A stretch of 47,625 nt of DNA from CAZQQN01 sp964549595 (GCA_964549595.1 CAZJWK010000009.1:1-47625), one strand, 5' to 3'; positions 24,014 to 33,141 are shown, numbered from the stretch's first letter. A program made the numbers and translations. Notes: generated by a model not told the origin, from the letters alone.

Positions 24014-24823
24014 TTATGAGAATAAATAAATATAGCAACAGACAAAAGGCATGGCAAAAAGAAAGGCATCAAAACGATCCAGGATACCGCCATGACCCGG
24101 CAGAATATGGCCTGAATCCTTTACCCCCTTTTCTCTTTTGATAAAGGATTCAAACAGGTCCCCAAAAATTCCTGCCGTACTAATAATTAAGCCTATAACT
24201 ACCCCATGTAACGGGGAAATAGCCGTAATTAAAACAGCAATCAGTCCTCCTGCGATCCCTGAGAAAATTATCCCCGCCAAAGCCCCTTCCCATGTTTTTT
24301 GTGGAGAAACACTTTCCATTAAGGGTATTTTCCCTAAATTAGAGCCCGTTAAATAAGCAACAATATCGTTAACCCAGATCAAAATAACGGGAAACAGTAC
24401 TAACTTAAAGTGGTAGTCCCCTGTTTTGTAGCCTATCAAGGCAAAACTGGCCAACGGCACTGTGATAAAAAACCAACTAAGGATGAGAATCCCAAGGTTA
24501 TTCAATATTGCTTTCTGTGGAATAAATAGGGAGCTTATAAAAGCCACAAAGATAAGCGGTATTGGTAAAAAAAGCCATTTGAGGGGTAACCATTCGTTTA
24601 AATGCAGAAAAAGACCGGCAAGGGTAGTTATTCCGATCAACAATCCCCAGAAATGAAAATAGGGTTTACCCGATTTTTCGGCCAAATTAAAGAACTCGAA
24701 AACCCCTATGACCTGGATGGTTAAGACCAGCAAGAAAAACGTAATGGGACCGAGTAATACCGTGCCGATCACCAGGATCCCGAAAAGCATTCCGGAAAGG
24801 GTCCTTTTGACGAACAAGGTCAT
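24014..24823 (-). CDS. cdsA: Phosphatidate cytidylyltransferase
   Basis: 269-residue multi-helix membrane enzyme that makes CDP-diacylglycerol from phosphatidic acid and CTP, the branch point for all phospholipids. The C-terminal family signature is present: SPQKTWEGALAG, then FGDLFESFIKREKGVKDSG and HGGILDRFDAFLFA, holding the catalytic aspartates. Its ATG overlaps the stop of the CPBP protease gene by four bases (ATGA). The glutamate dehydrogenase gene follows after 96 bp, then psd. Confidence 0.95.
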   Translation of the reverse strand: MTLFVKRTLSGMLFGILVIGTVLLGPITFFLLVLTIQVIGVFEFFNLAEKSGKPYFHFWGLLIGITTLAGLFLHLNEWLPLKWLFLPIPLIFVAFISSLFIPQKAILNNLGILILSWFFITVPLASFALIGYKTGDYHFKLVLFPVILIWVNDIVAYLTGSNLGKIPLMESVSPQKTWEGALAGIIFSGIAGGLIAVLITAISPLHGVVIGLIISTAGIFGDLFESFIKREKGVKDSGHILPGHGGILDRFDAFLFAMPFVCCYIYLFS

Positions 24824-25974
24824 AAATCCCTTTTTAGGATGATGCGTTCAGCCTCTTCTGCATGATCCGGGTTTACGTAAAGCTCTATTTCGCCGAAAAC
24901 CTGGTAGGAGGAATCCTTTTTATCCAGTATGACTGCCGGAATTTCTTCATTTTCCAGAGCCCCTTTTACAATTTCAGCTTTTTGACGAAGGGTGGTGGTA
25001 TAGATTTTACGCCATCCTTGTTTTTCCTTATCGTCCGGACCCATGAGGTTTTTATTTATACGACTAAGGTAGAAAAATATTAGGGCTCCGATCAGAAAAC
25101 TAAAAATGGCCGTTAAACCAGGATATTCCATATTGATTGGTTCATTGATTGAAGCTTCTACTACATTTCTTTGTTCGAGATAAGCCATCATTACCCCGGA
25201 GAAATTATTTAAAAAATGCGCAAAAATAGGGATCCAAATACTTCCGGTGACGTAAAGCAAGTACCCGAAAAACAACCCAAGGAATAAACGAGGGAGGAAA
25301 CCATAAAATTGCATGTGGAAAGCGCTGAATAAAAATGCAGCCAAAAAAATGGCTAAATGCACTTTACCAAACCATTGGTAAAGCATCCGCTGGATCAATC
25401 CCCGGAAAAAAATCTCTTCGGTTACGGCTGCTGTAATGGCTATAACAAGGATATTAAAGATTAAATCCGTCCATTCGTCCATTTGGAGAAAAGCCTCTAT
25501 CAGCCCCTGGTTATCGGCCTGGGCTTTTTTCATCCAATCTTCTATAAACTTCATGCTGGAAGGTAAATTCAGTTCTTTGTTGAATTGGATTAGCCATTCC
25601 GTAAAGGGATAAAAAGCCGCTAAAGCAAAGGTGACCAGGAAAAAGTTAGCTGCCTTGCCCGGGGAATTCAAACTAAGGTATTTGATCACTTTTTCCCTGA
25701 AAAATAGCGGGACCAAAATGGCAGGCAGCAAAAAAATTCCAATAGCCGTGAAGAACTGAGAAATTTTTAAAGCATTGATTTCCTTTTTACTAAGATCACC
25801 AGTGGCATAGTTGGCAAGGTCCTGGAAGTTGAGATCCAATAACATACTGGAAAGGGCTATACCTGCAAACGAGAAGACCACCGCAGACGTTAGCGTGACA
25901 CCGAAAAGAATAAGTACTTGAGAGAGTTTTTCGCGCCAGTCCGGGTGTCGCTGTATAGGTTTGATGTTCCCCAT
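24820..25974 (-). CDS. CPBP (CAAX-like) membrane protease with C-terminal DUF2007 domain
   Basis: 384 residues. About eight transmembrane helices hold the CPBP (Abi) glutamic-protease motifs: VTEEIFFRG (EExxxR), SAFHMQFYG (FxxxH) and FAHFLNNFSG (HxxxN). Roughly the last 75 residues (WRKIYTTTLRQKAEIVKGA to VNPDHAEEAERIIL) match the DUF2007 family, a small domain often guessed to be a signal sensor. The fusion suggests a protease with a cytoplasmic sensing tail. It is the first gene of the phospholipid run, overlapping cdsA, and diverges from dusB. The substrate is unknown. Confidence 0.85.
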   Translation of the reverse strand: MGNIKPIQRHPDWREKLSQVLILFGVTLTSAVVFSFAGIALSSMLLDLNFQDLANYATGDLSKKEINALKISQFFTAIGIFLLPAILVPLFFREKVIKYLSLNSPGKAANFFLVTFALAAFYPFTEWLIQFNKELNLPSSMKFIEDWMKKAQADNQGLIEAFLQMDEWTDLIFNILVIAITAAVTEEIFFRGLIQRMLYQWFGKVHLAIFLAAFLFSAFHMQFYGFLPRLFLGLFFGYLLYVTGSIWIPIFAHFLNNFSGVMMAYLEQRNVVEASINEPINMEYPGLTAIFSFLIGALIFFYLSRINKNLMGPDDKEKQGWRKIYTTTLRQKAEIVKGALENEEIPAVILDKKDSSYQVFGEIELYVNPDHAEEAERIILKRDL

Positions 25975-25992
25975 TGACTTCCTTTAATTTTG
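25960..25992 (+). promoter_or_regulatory. Bacteroidota-type promoter for dusB
   Basis: TTTG (25960-25963), a 21-nt spacer and TAATTTTG (25985-25992) match the consensus. The -33 box lies inside the first codons of the divergent CPBP protease gene. Transcription should start near 25999, about 16 nt before the TTG start codon. Confidence 0.55.
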
Positions 25993-26014
25993 AAACACAA
26001 AAATCCGATTCAAA

Positions 26015-27013
26015 TTGGTAAAAATACAAAATTTAACCCTTGGAGAATTCCCACTTTTGGTTGCTCCCATGGAGGACGTTAGTGATCCGCCATTTCGGTC
26101 ACTTTGTAAGGAATACGGGGCTGATATGGTGTTTACAGAATTCATTTCTTCAGAAGGTTTGATTCGTCAGGCAGGGCAAAGCACGAAAAAACTTGATATT
26201 TTTGAAAACGAGCGTCCTACTGGTATCCAGATTTTCGGTAGTGAGATGGAAAGTATGAAACAGGCTACTAAAATAGCAGAACAGGCTAATCCCGAGGTTA
26301 TCGATATTAATTACGGTTGCCCTGTTAAGAATGTAGTCTGTAAAGGTGCCGGTGCTGCCATCTTGAAAGATGTTCCGAAAATGGTCAAATTGACAAGGGA
26401 AATTGTAAAAAGTACTAACCTGCCTGTCACCGTAAAGACCCGGCTTGGCTGGGACGAAGAAACAAAATACATTAAAGAGGTAGCAGAGCGGTTACAGGAC
26501 ATAGGAATTCAAGCACTCAGCATTCATGGGCGAACCCGTGTTCAGATGTACAAAGGGGAAGCTGATTGGAGCCTAATAGGGCGAATTAAAGAAAATCCCC
26601 GAATCAAAATGCCCATCTTTGGAAATGGGGATGTAGACAGTCCTCAAAAGGCATTGGAAATGAAAAACCGGTATGGTATTGATGGCATTATGATTGGCAG
26701 GTCCGCCATTGGGCAGCCATGGATTTTCCGGGACATAAAGCACTACCTGGAAACCGGTGAAATTTTAGAAGCTCCGGATGTGTATGAGCGGGTTAGAATC
26801 TGCAAAAAACACCTTTCAGAGTCTATAAAATGGAAAGGTGAGAGACAGGGCATAAAAGAAATGAGGCGGCATTACCAAAATTATTTCAAAAACTACCCCA
26901 ACTTTAAGCCGTTTCGTTCTACACTGGTACAATCCGAAGAACCTGGCTTAATTTATGACACCCTTGACCAAGTAAAGGCGTATTACTCAGGGGAAGCAAA
27001 AGTGGTTTCTTAA
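26015..27013 (+). CDS. dusB: tRNA-dihydrouridine synthase, DusB-like (TTG start)
   Basis: 332-residue flavoenzyme that reduces uridines of the tRNA D-loop. TIM-barrel motifs are complete: LVAPMEDVSDPPFRSLCKEYGAD is split only by natural variation, INYGCPVKNVVCKGAGA carries the catalytic cysteine, and TVKTRLGWD, IHGRTRVQMYKGEADW and GNGDVDSP follow. The only start codon between the upstream in-frame stop (25991-25993) and the conserved core is TTG at 26015; the first in-frame ATG is inside the FMN-binding motif. The promoter position supports this start. Its stop is 5 bp from that of convergent gldH. Confidence 0.92.
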   Translation: MVKIQNLTLGEFPLLVAPMEDVSDPPFRSLCKEYGADMVFTEFISSEGLIRQAGQSTKKLDIFENERPTGIQIFGSEMESMKQATKIAEQANPEVIDINYGCPVKNVVCKGAGAAILKDVPKMVKLTREIVKSTNLPVTVKTRLGWDEETKYIKEVAERLQDIGIQALSIHGRTRVQMYKGEADWSLIGRIKENPRIKMPIFGNGDVDSPQKALEMKNRYGIDGIMIGRSAIGQPWIFRDIKHYLETGEILEAPDVYERVRICKKHLSESIKWKGERQGIKEMRRHYQNYFKNYPNFKPFRSTLVQSEEPGLIYDTLDQVKAYYSGEAKVVS

Positions 27014-27018
27014 AAAAG

Positions 27019-27483
27019 TTATTCAGCCTTCTCAAGGCGTAAACCCACATTCATAATGCCGGGCAGGGTATCTTTCCGCATCAGGTGGTTTATTCTAAAG
27101 GTATGGTTTCCCAGATGCCGGAATTTAGCCTTTTTACTTATCCGGTATCTATGGTCATAAATATCTCCTAATCCTTGTCCTAACCATTGGCCTTTTTTAT
27201 TGGCAAGCTTAAAATTCATCTTGGATTTCGAGGTCTGGTTATCCGGCCCTACGGTTTTAAAAAGAAGCCATATATTTCGGTAGGGATAATTGATCTTGTT
27301 CCGTAGGTTCAAGTAAATGTTGTAATGGCTATTCGTGTCCTGAATGTTTACCTGGTAGGTTATCGTATCCTTATGCAACCATTGATGATCCTTCACTGGC
27401 CGGTATTCCTCGAATATGCGGCTGTTATCACAGCCATAAGCGCAGAAGAGCAGAAGAATTGTGGAAAATAAGAAACGGAACAC
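27019..27483 (-). CDS. gldH: Gliding-motility lipoprotein GldH (GTG start)
   Basis: 154-residue lipoprotein with a short hydrophobic leader and Cys18 (YGCDNS). The body matches GldH: EEYRPVKDHQWLHKDTITY, LRNKINYPYRNIWLLF and a C-terminal HLMRKDTLPGIMNVGLRLEK. In Flavobacterium johnsoniae GldH is needed for gliding and chitin use, within the gliding/T9SS apparatus. It lies 12 bp after ricT on the same strand, the holB-ricT-gldH order I recall as common in Bacteroidota. The start codon is GTG at 27483. Confidence 0.9.
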   Translation of the reverse strand: MFRFLFSTILLLFCAYGCDNSRIFEEYRPVKDHQWLHKDTITYQVNIQDTNSHYNIYLNLRNKINYPYRNIWLLFKTVGPDNQTSKSKMNFKLANKKGQWLGQGLGDIYDHRYRISKKAKFRHLGNHTFRINHLMRKDTLPGIMNVGLRLEKAE

Positions 27484-27495
27484 AGATTATGGATT

Positions 27496-28785
27496 TTAAT
27501 TTTTTCGGTTTCTCGGCTTACCTGGATTTTGCTGATTTTGACCTTTCTTGTTTTGACCCTGCTCCTTTTGTCTTTGATTACTGCTTTTGCGGTTAGGTGA
27601 TGATTCTTTTTGTTGCCGGTCTCTATTTTTTTGACGGTTTTCTTGCGGCCTCTGTTTTTTGCCTTGCCTTGGCTTTTTCTTCTTTTCGTCAAAGCGGTTA
27701 ACGCTGTCCTCTCCTTCTGCATCCCTGAATGCATGGACTTCTTCTTCCTCGGGTTTAGGTGTTTCAGCCACAGTTAAGTCATCAAGGTCCATGGGTTTTT
27801 CACCCTGCTTGTTCATTTCAATTATTTCATTGGCCTTTTCCACCTTAAGTTGATAAGTTTTGGTATTTTGCTCATCATCGGGGTAATAGAACCAGATCAT
27901 CCGTTTCAGGATATCCATCTTAAAAACCTTGCCCTGCCCTTTTTGAGTCTCCAGTACAGTATCCTCCCCCGGAAAATCTTCCAAAGCCTCTAAATAAGTT
28001 TCCAATTCGTAATTAAGGCAACACTTTAATCGCCCGCATTGCCCGGAAAGCTTTAAGGGATTCAAAAAAAGGTTTTGGTATTTGGCTGCCACAGTAGGGA
28101 CTGCGTTAAATTCCGTTAACCAGGTGGAGCAACACAATTCCCGGCCACAATCACCTATCCCGCCAATCCGGCCTGCCTCCTGGCGAAGACCGATTTGCTT
28201 CATCTCCACTTTCACCTTGAATTGCTTTCCCAGCAATTTGATCAATTCCCGGTAATCCACACGCCCATCGGCTGTATAGTAAAAGGTTGCCTTGCGGTTG
28301 TCCCCCTGGTATTCGACATCGCTGACTTTCATGACAAGACCCATTTCTTTGACTAAGCGGCGGGTTTCAAACATGGTAGGCAATTCCCGCTGCTTAGCCT
28401 TTTGGTAAGTCTCTAAATCATTTTCACCAGGTTTACGCAGGATTTTGGGAAGGTCTTCATCCTCACTGATACCCTTTTTCTTCATCTGGAGTTTAACCAG
28501 TTCTCCTTTCATGGTGACGGTACCAACGTCATAACCTGTATCGGTCTCAACCACCACACGATCCCCTGTTTCCAAATCCAAACCACGGTTGTTGGAATAA
28601 ATACCCTTACGGGTGGCTTTGAACTGGACTTCTACTTTTGGGCTTATGAGTTCATCATCTTCAAAATATACATTTGCCAGCCAGTCATGAACGTCCAGCA
28701 TATTACCGCAGGCCCCGTTGTTTTTGCAGCCGGGGTGTATTCCATCTTTATATTTCAGGCTATTTTCACAGCTATTGCATCCCAT
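27496..28785 (-). CDS. ricT: RicT/YaaT-like PSP1 domain protein with Cys-rich start and basic tail
   Basis: 429 residues from ATG 28785; the upstream GTG at 28830 adds 15 residues that do not resemble the family. A PSP1 domain (VEVQFKATRKGIYSNN, TDTGYDVGTVTMKGELV) is followed by the conserved cysteine region GDCGRELCCSTWL and SGQCGRLKCCLNYE. The N-terminus has an extra cluster, Cys3, Cys6, Cys20 and Cys26, likely another metal or Fe-S site. The last 70 or so residues are a Lys/Arg/Gln/Asn tail predicted disordered and RNA-binding-like. In Bacillus subtilis RicT helps RNase Y process mRNA; the role here is inferred. Confidence 0.9.
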   Translation of the reverse strand: MGCNSCENSLKYKDGIHPGCKNNGACGNMLDVHDWLANVYFEDDELISPKVEVQFKATRKGIYSNNRGLDLETGDRVVVETDTGYDVGTVTMKGELVKLQMKKKGISEDEDLPKILRKPGENDLETYQKAKQRELPTMFETRRLVKEMGLVMKVSDVEYQGDNRKATFYYTADGRVDYRELIKLLGKQFKVKVEMKQIGLRQEAGRIGGIGDCGRELCCSTWLTEFNAVPTVAAKYQNLFLNPLKLSGQCGRLKCCLNYELETYLEALEDFPGEDTVLETQKGQGKVFKMDILKRMIWFYYPDDEQNTKTYQLKVEKANEIIEMNKQGEKPMDLDDLTVAETPKPEEEEVHAFRDAEGEDSVNRFDEKKKKPRQGKKQRPQENRQKNRDRQQKESSPNRKSSNQRQKEQGQNKKGQNQQNPGKPRNRKN

Positions 28786-29011
28786 AGAAAGCTCCTTTTT
28801 TATGACACAAGAAGCAAGTGCTGAAAACACAAGGGGATGGTTTTAAGGAAATTGAAGGCAGCTTTAGCTTTTGAGAATATAACGAATCCCGGATGAAAGT
28901 TTAAAGGGAAGTTTCGCTAAGGAATTTATGCAGGTCATTATAAACAAAAGCTTAGGTTTATTTGCATTCAATGAATTCAAATCCGTACTAACTAACCATC
29001 CATTAGACCTT

Positions 29012-30139
29012 CTATTTCAGCACCTCACTTTTTACCAAAAAATGGTTTATCTGCAAAGATAAATTAAAGAAAACAATTTTTGAACTCGCATTTCGCTCAA
29101 TGTAATAATGCGCTTTATTCATGGCGTCATAGATCCGCACAAAAGTTTCTTCGGTCACAAAAGTAGCGAAACTTTCTGTAAACGGTATATCTTCCTCTTT
29201 TAACCGTCTGCCCTCTTTCAAGCCCTGACCGAAAAGGAAAAGCTCTTCAAGCATCTGAAGGGCAAAACTCAGGAAATTCTTCTGTTCCTCCCTGCCCTTT
29301 GCGGCGATTTGGTTAGTCCACTGGACCATTTCCGGACCATTTTTTCGGTAGCAGTGGCGCATCCATTGTATGAATTGAGTAGAAAATTCTGATTCGCCGG
29401 ATTTTGCGAGCCTACGGGCGGTTCGGTAATTGCCGTCAGCAAGTTGGGCAATTTCCAGGGCTTCGGCTTCATTAAGGCTCATCTGAGCTTGCAATGAATC
29501 ACTGATTTCTTTTGCATCCAAAGGGGGTATACGAACTAATTGAGCCCGTGAAAGGATGGTGTTTAGGATCAATTCCGAATTTTCAGCCACCAAAATAAAG
29601 TAAGTATCCGGTGAAGGCTCCTCCAGAATCTTTAGTAAGGCATTGCCTTCCTTACCCAACCTTTCCGGCAACCACAAAATCATAACTTTTTTACCCCCTT
29701 CAAAAGACTTCAGGGAAAGTTTTTTTATGATCTCCCGGCAATCTTTAACCGCAATGTTGCCTTGGCTATTTCCGGCTTGAATGGTTTGTAACCAATCATA
29801 GTAATTCATGTAAGGGCTTTCGATAACTGCTTGACGCCATTCCTTTATAAATTCATCACTAACATTGTCCCTATCTGATTGATTGACGACCGGAAAAGTA
29901 AAATGTACATCTGGATGAATAAGTTTCTGAACTTTATGGCAGGCATCACATTCCCCACAAGCATCCTTATTGGTAGGATTTTCGCAAACCAGGTATTGCG
30001 TAAACGCGAGGGCTAATGGTAAACCTCCTGCTCCTTCCGGTGCCAAAAACAGTTGGGTATTACTGACCTTCCCGCTTCTAATACTTTTGATTAATTTTTG
30101 CTTAATTCGGTCCTGACCTACTACTTCGGAGAATAGCAT
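29012..30139 (-). CDS. holB: DNA polymerase III delta' subunit (clamp-loader), HolB
   Basis: 375-residue AAA-fold clamp-loader subunit. The start MLFSEVVGQDRIKQKLIKSI at 30139 is typical; the longer frame (TTG, 30166) is not needed. The zinc module CENPTNKDACGECDACHKV is present, as is LLKILEEPSPDTYFILVAE. The P-loop position reads APEGAGGLPLA, without the lysine needed for ATP binding, as is usual for delta'. It loads the DnaN clamp encoded elsewhere in this window. It follows menD by 64 bp and precedes ricT. Confidence 0.92.
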   Translation of the reverse strand: MLFSEVVGQDRIKQKLIKSIRSGKVSNTQLFLAPEGAGGLPLALAFTQYLVCENPTNKDACGECDACHKVQKLIHPDVHFTFPVVNQSDRDNVSDEFIKEWRQAVIESPYMNYYDWLQTIQAGNSQGNIAVKDCREIIKKLSLKSFEGGKKVMILWLPERLGKEGNALLKILEEPSPDTYFILVAENSELILNTILSRAQLVRIPPLDAKEISDSLQAQMSLNEAEALEIAQLADGNYRTARRLAKSGESEFSTQFIQWMRHCYRKNGPEMVQWTNQIAAKGREEQKNFLSFALQMLEELFLFGQGLKEGRRLKEEDIPFTESFATFVTEETFVRIYDAMNKAHYYIERNASSKIVFFNLSLQINHFLVKSEVLK

Positions 30140-30203
30140 GAAATTTTGGAAATTTTCGCATCGCAAATAAATAAAATTTCAATGGCCTTTCCGGGGTTTT
30201 AAA

Positions 30204-31949
30204 TTAAAAGGCGGGAATTTTTTCAAGCACTTCTTTTCTAAGGGATTGTTGATCCTTAATATTCTCCTCTTTGTCAAATTGAATCTCTAAAATAAATGGC
30301 CCTTCCGTTTTGGTTTTCGATTCCTTTAGTCCTTCATCTAAAGAAGACCAATCATTGGCCGAATGATAATGGCATTGATGCTGTCTTGCAGTTTCTTCAA
30401 AACTCAAGGAATGGGCTGATGCAAAGTAAGACTCCAATTCAGGTTGGGCTTTAGCACCTTCCAGGGTTCGGAAAATCCCTCCACCGCCATTGTTTAAAAT
30501 GATAATCTGCAAATTAGTAGGTAAATTTTCTTGCCACAGGGCATTTCGGTCATACATGAAAGCCAGGTCACCAAGGATTACTGTTACGGTTTGGTCACTA
30601 ATCAATGAATGCCCCATGGCAGTGCTTAAAACTCCATCTATCCCACTTGTTCCGCGATTGGCAAAAACTTGAACGCTTTCTGACAAATTTTTACTTGACA
30701 CCCCAATAAATTGGGCATGGCGAACTGGTTGACTATTTCCCAAATATAAAATGCCACCCTGTTCAATGCTATTCAGGCAATTCTGAAAAACCCTCACCTC
30801 TGAAAAGGTATCTTTTTGATCAAGTAGGGTTTTGAGGTTTCCTTCTAAAGCTTCTTCAGATTTTAACCAAAGATGCTGGTAATCATTTTGGTCTTTCGGC
30901 CAAAAGCCACCGCCGATGTCCTGGAAAAAGGTTTCAGGGCTTGTGGGTATGATTTTGGTTAAGGATTGAAATATATCCGGTGCTGTACCCGAAGCGGAAA
31001 TATGCCAATGGTTATTGGGCTTAAATCTTCTGAAATACTCTTTCAAAGCCTTGCTAACCATTGGACCTCCTACTGATATCAGGAGCTCCGGGGATAAACC
31101 TGGATTATTATCATTTAAGGCTTTCGAAAAGTGTAAATCAGCATGAGGTATGGCTTCTTCGATGGCATGGCAATTGGAAACCGGATCAACGATCAATATG
31201 GCACGTGTCCGGTAGATAAAATCCCGAATTGCCTTCACCAAAACTTCGTTCGGAGGGTACAGCCCCACCATCACGGCAATACTTTGATAGGATTTTATTT
31301 CCTGCATTAGCATGCTTTGGGTAACCCCCCCTAAGGCTTTTTTGGTTTTTTCCTTTTTGAATACCAGGCCTTGAGAATCAGGTTCCGGTAAATCAAAACC
31401 TTCAGGATAAAGGGGCTCGTGAAAAGGGGCATTGATCTGGACAGGACCCGGTATTACTGATGTTGCAACATCAATGGCTTCATTCAATTGGCGGTAAATT
31501 TGCCATTGGTAGTTTTCCTTTTCCGGGGAATCAGGAAAAGTGAAAGAAGCTTTGACGTTTGGCCCATAAAGGTTTTCCTGAAAGATGGTTTGATTTTCTC
31601 CCTGCGTTATCCACTCGGGAGGGCGGTCCGCTGTAAAAGCTATTAAAGGGACTTCTTGCCAAAAAGCTTCAGCAATAGCCGGTGCATAGTTCAAAGCAGC
31701 AGTACCTGAAGTACAGATTAACCCAACTGGTTGATTCAACGCTTTGGCCATTCCAAGGGCTTTAAAAGCCGCAGCCCTTTCGTCAGTAATCGTGTAAGTT
31801 TTAATATTGGGATGCCTTAAAAAAACCAAGGCTAAGATGGCTGAGCGGGAGCCTGGTGATAGAATGAAATGGGTAATTCCCTTTTGATAACAAACTTCCG
31901 ATACATTTACAAAAACCTGGTAAATGTTGAATAACCCATTATTTGCCAT
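30204..31949 (-). CDS. menD: Menaquinone synthesis protein MenD (SEPHCHC synthase)
   Basis: 581-residue thiamine-diphosphate enzyme that adds a succinyl semialdehyde unit from 2-oxoglutarate to isochorismate. The N-terminal domain has HFILSPGSRSAILAL and VGLICTSGTAALNYAPAIAEA. The C-terminal domain has FANRGTSGIDGVLSTAMG and the cofactor-binding VILGDLAFMYDRNAL with IIILNNGGGGIF. Full length and intact. It starts 8 bp after the isochorismate synthase gene stops, so the two first menaquinone steps are co-expressed. Confidence 0.95.
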   Translation of the reverse strand: MANNGLFNIYQVFVNVSEVCYQKGITHFILSPGSRSAILALVFLRHPNIKTYTITDERAAAFKALGMAKALNQPVGLICTSGTAALNYAPAIAEAFWQEVPLIAFTADRPPEWITQGENQTIFQENLYGPNVKASFTFPDSPEKENYQWQIYRQLNEAIDVATSVIPGPVQINAPFHEPLYPEGFDLPEPDSQGLVFKKEKTKKALGGVTQSMLMQEIKSYQSIAVMVGLYPPNEVLVKAIRDFIYRTRAILIVDPVSNCHAIEEAIPHADLHFSKALNDNNPGLSPELLISVGGPMVSKALKEYFRRFKPNNHWHISASGTAPDIFQSLTKIIPTSPETFFQDIGGGFWPKDQNDYQHLWLKSEEALEGNLKTLLDQKDTFSEVRVFQNCLNSIEQGGILYLGNSQPVRHAQFIGVSSKNLSESVQVFANRGTSGIDGVLSTAMGHSLISDQTVTVILGDLAFMYDRNALWQENLPTNLQIIILNNGGGGIFRTLEGAKAQPELESYFASAHSLSFEETARQHQCHYHSANDWSSLDEGLKESKTKTEGPFILEIQFDKEENIKDQQSLRKEVLEKIPAF

Positions 31950-31957
31950 ATGAGGTT

Positions 31958-33040
31958 TTATTCCTGAAGCACATCAAGCAACGTTCTCATCTTTTCTTCT
32001 GTTTCCTGGTGTTCTTCTTCAGATTTTGAGCCTTTTACAATGCCAGCACCGGCGTAGATGCAAGCTTCTTCTTTATGGATTTCCATACACCTTAAATTCA
32101 CAAATAATTTACTAACCTCATGGAAATAGACAGGTCCCAAAAACCCTGCGTACAATTGCCTGTCAAAAGGTTCTTCGTTCCTGATAAATATTTGTGTCAC
32201 GTTATACGGATACCCACCCACAGCCGGGGTGGGGTGTAGGCATTTGAGGAGAGTTATCCAATGCTCATCAGTTTGGCCATTTAAATGGGATTCATATTGC
32301 GTTTTAAGGTGTTTTAATTGTCCTGCCTCCACGGTTTTGGGCCCTGTTTTTTCATAATCAATCGCCAGGTTCTCAAAACAGTTTTCGATGTATTGACTAA
32401 CCAGGTTTTGTTCTTGTTTTTCCTTTTCGCCAAAATCAACTTCTTCCTCATTGGCTTTTGTTCCCGCTATGGCCTCAGTCTGAACCGTACTATGATCAAA
32501 AGCAAGTAATAGTTCCGGAGTGGCTCCCACCCATGTACCATACTGCGGAGTGCTGAGTAAGTAAACAAATGCATCCGGATAAGTCCTCTCTAACTGGTAA
32601 AAATACGTTAGAAGTTCAAAATTTTCTGGTAGCTGATAATGTTTTTTGTTAGCTAATACGACCTTATCAAAAGATCCGGCCTTTATTTGTTCAATGCCGT
32701 AACGGACCATTTTCTTATAAGTATCTTTTTCCGGCCCTTCATTTTGCTTTTCTCTTATATGCCAGGGTATAAAGGAATGAGTCCCTTCTTCAATGGGAAA
32801 CACTTCGGAAGGCTCAATAGACAAAATACCATTCCGGTTATTAAAAGGGGCTATTAAAAAAGCATTTTTCTGTTTCAAGCTTTCAATCGATTTTACCTCA
32901 CATGAACCATATACCAAGTGGATATTTTGTTCCCCCGGAAGCCTGTATAAGGTCAATCCAAAATTGTTGGATAGGGCAGCTTTTATATAGGGCGGTAAAT
33001 CTGCTTTATTTCGTGCTTCCTTGTGGTTTATAATAGGCAT
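31958..33040 (-). CDS. menF: Isochorismate synthase
   Basis: 360-residue chorismate-utilising enzyme that converts chorismate to isochorismate for menaquinone. Family motifs are present: KVVLANKKHYQLP, the substrate segment TEAIAGTKAN, HLNGQTDEHWITLLKCLHPTPAVGG in part (the HPTPAVGG core) and YAGFLGPVYF, YAGAGIVKGSKSEEEHQETEEK at the C-terminus. A siderophore-type EntC role is possible in principle, but menD directly downstream makes menaquinone the clear pathway. The length fits the family. Confidence 0.93.
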   Translation of the reverse strand: MPIINHKEARNKADLPPYIKAALSNNFGLTLYRLPGEQNIHLVYGSCEVKSIESLKQKNAFLIAPFNNRNGILSIEPSEVFPIEEGTHSFIPWHIREKQNEGPEKDTYKKMVRYGIEQIKAGSFDKVVLANKKHYQLPENFELLTYFYQLERTYPDAFVYLLSTPQYGTWVGATPELLLAFDHSTVQTEAIAGTKANEEEVDFGEKEKQEQNLVSQYIENCFENLAIDYEKTGPKTVEAGQLKHLKTQYESHLNGQTDEHWITLLKCLHPTPAVGGYPYNVTQIFIRNEEPFDRQLYAGFLGPVYFHEVSKLFVNLRCMEIHKEEACIYAGAGIVKGSKSEEEHQETEEKMRTLLDVLQE

Positions 33041-33080
33041 TGCCTGCTATTTTAGCCTTAAAGATTTTCCCCGATTTTTA

Positions 33081-33088
33081 CAAAATTA
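33081..33088 (-). promoter_or_regulatory. Candidate -7 box for the menF-menD operon
   Basis: TAATTTTG on the minus strand is a full TAnnTTTG match, placing the start of transcription about 34 nt before the ATG at 33040. A -33 box is weak (TTC at 19 nt). Confidence 0.35.
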
Positions 33089-33141
33089 CAAAATGGTTGA
33101 ACCTTGGGAATGAGAAAGTGGATTTGCCTTTAAAGGGTAGC

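Noticed and set aside
29012..30139. Inactivated clamp-loader gene because the P-loop lysine is missing
   Set aside because: Delta' subunits normally lack ATP binding; the zinc module and length are normal.
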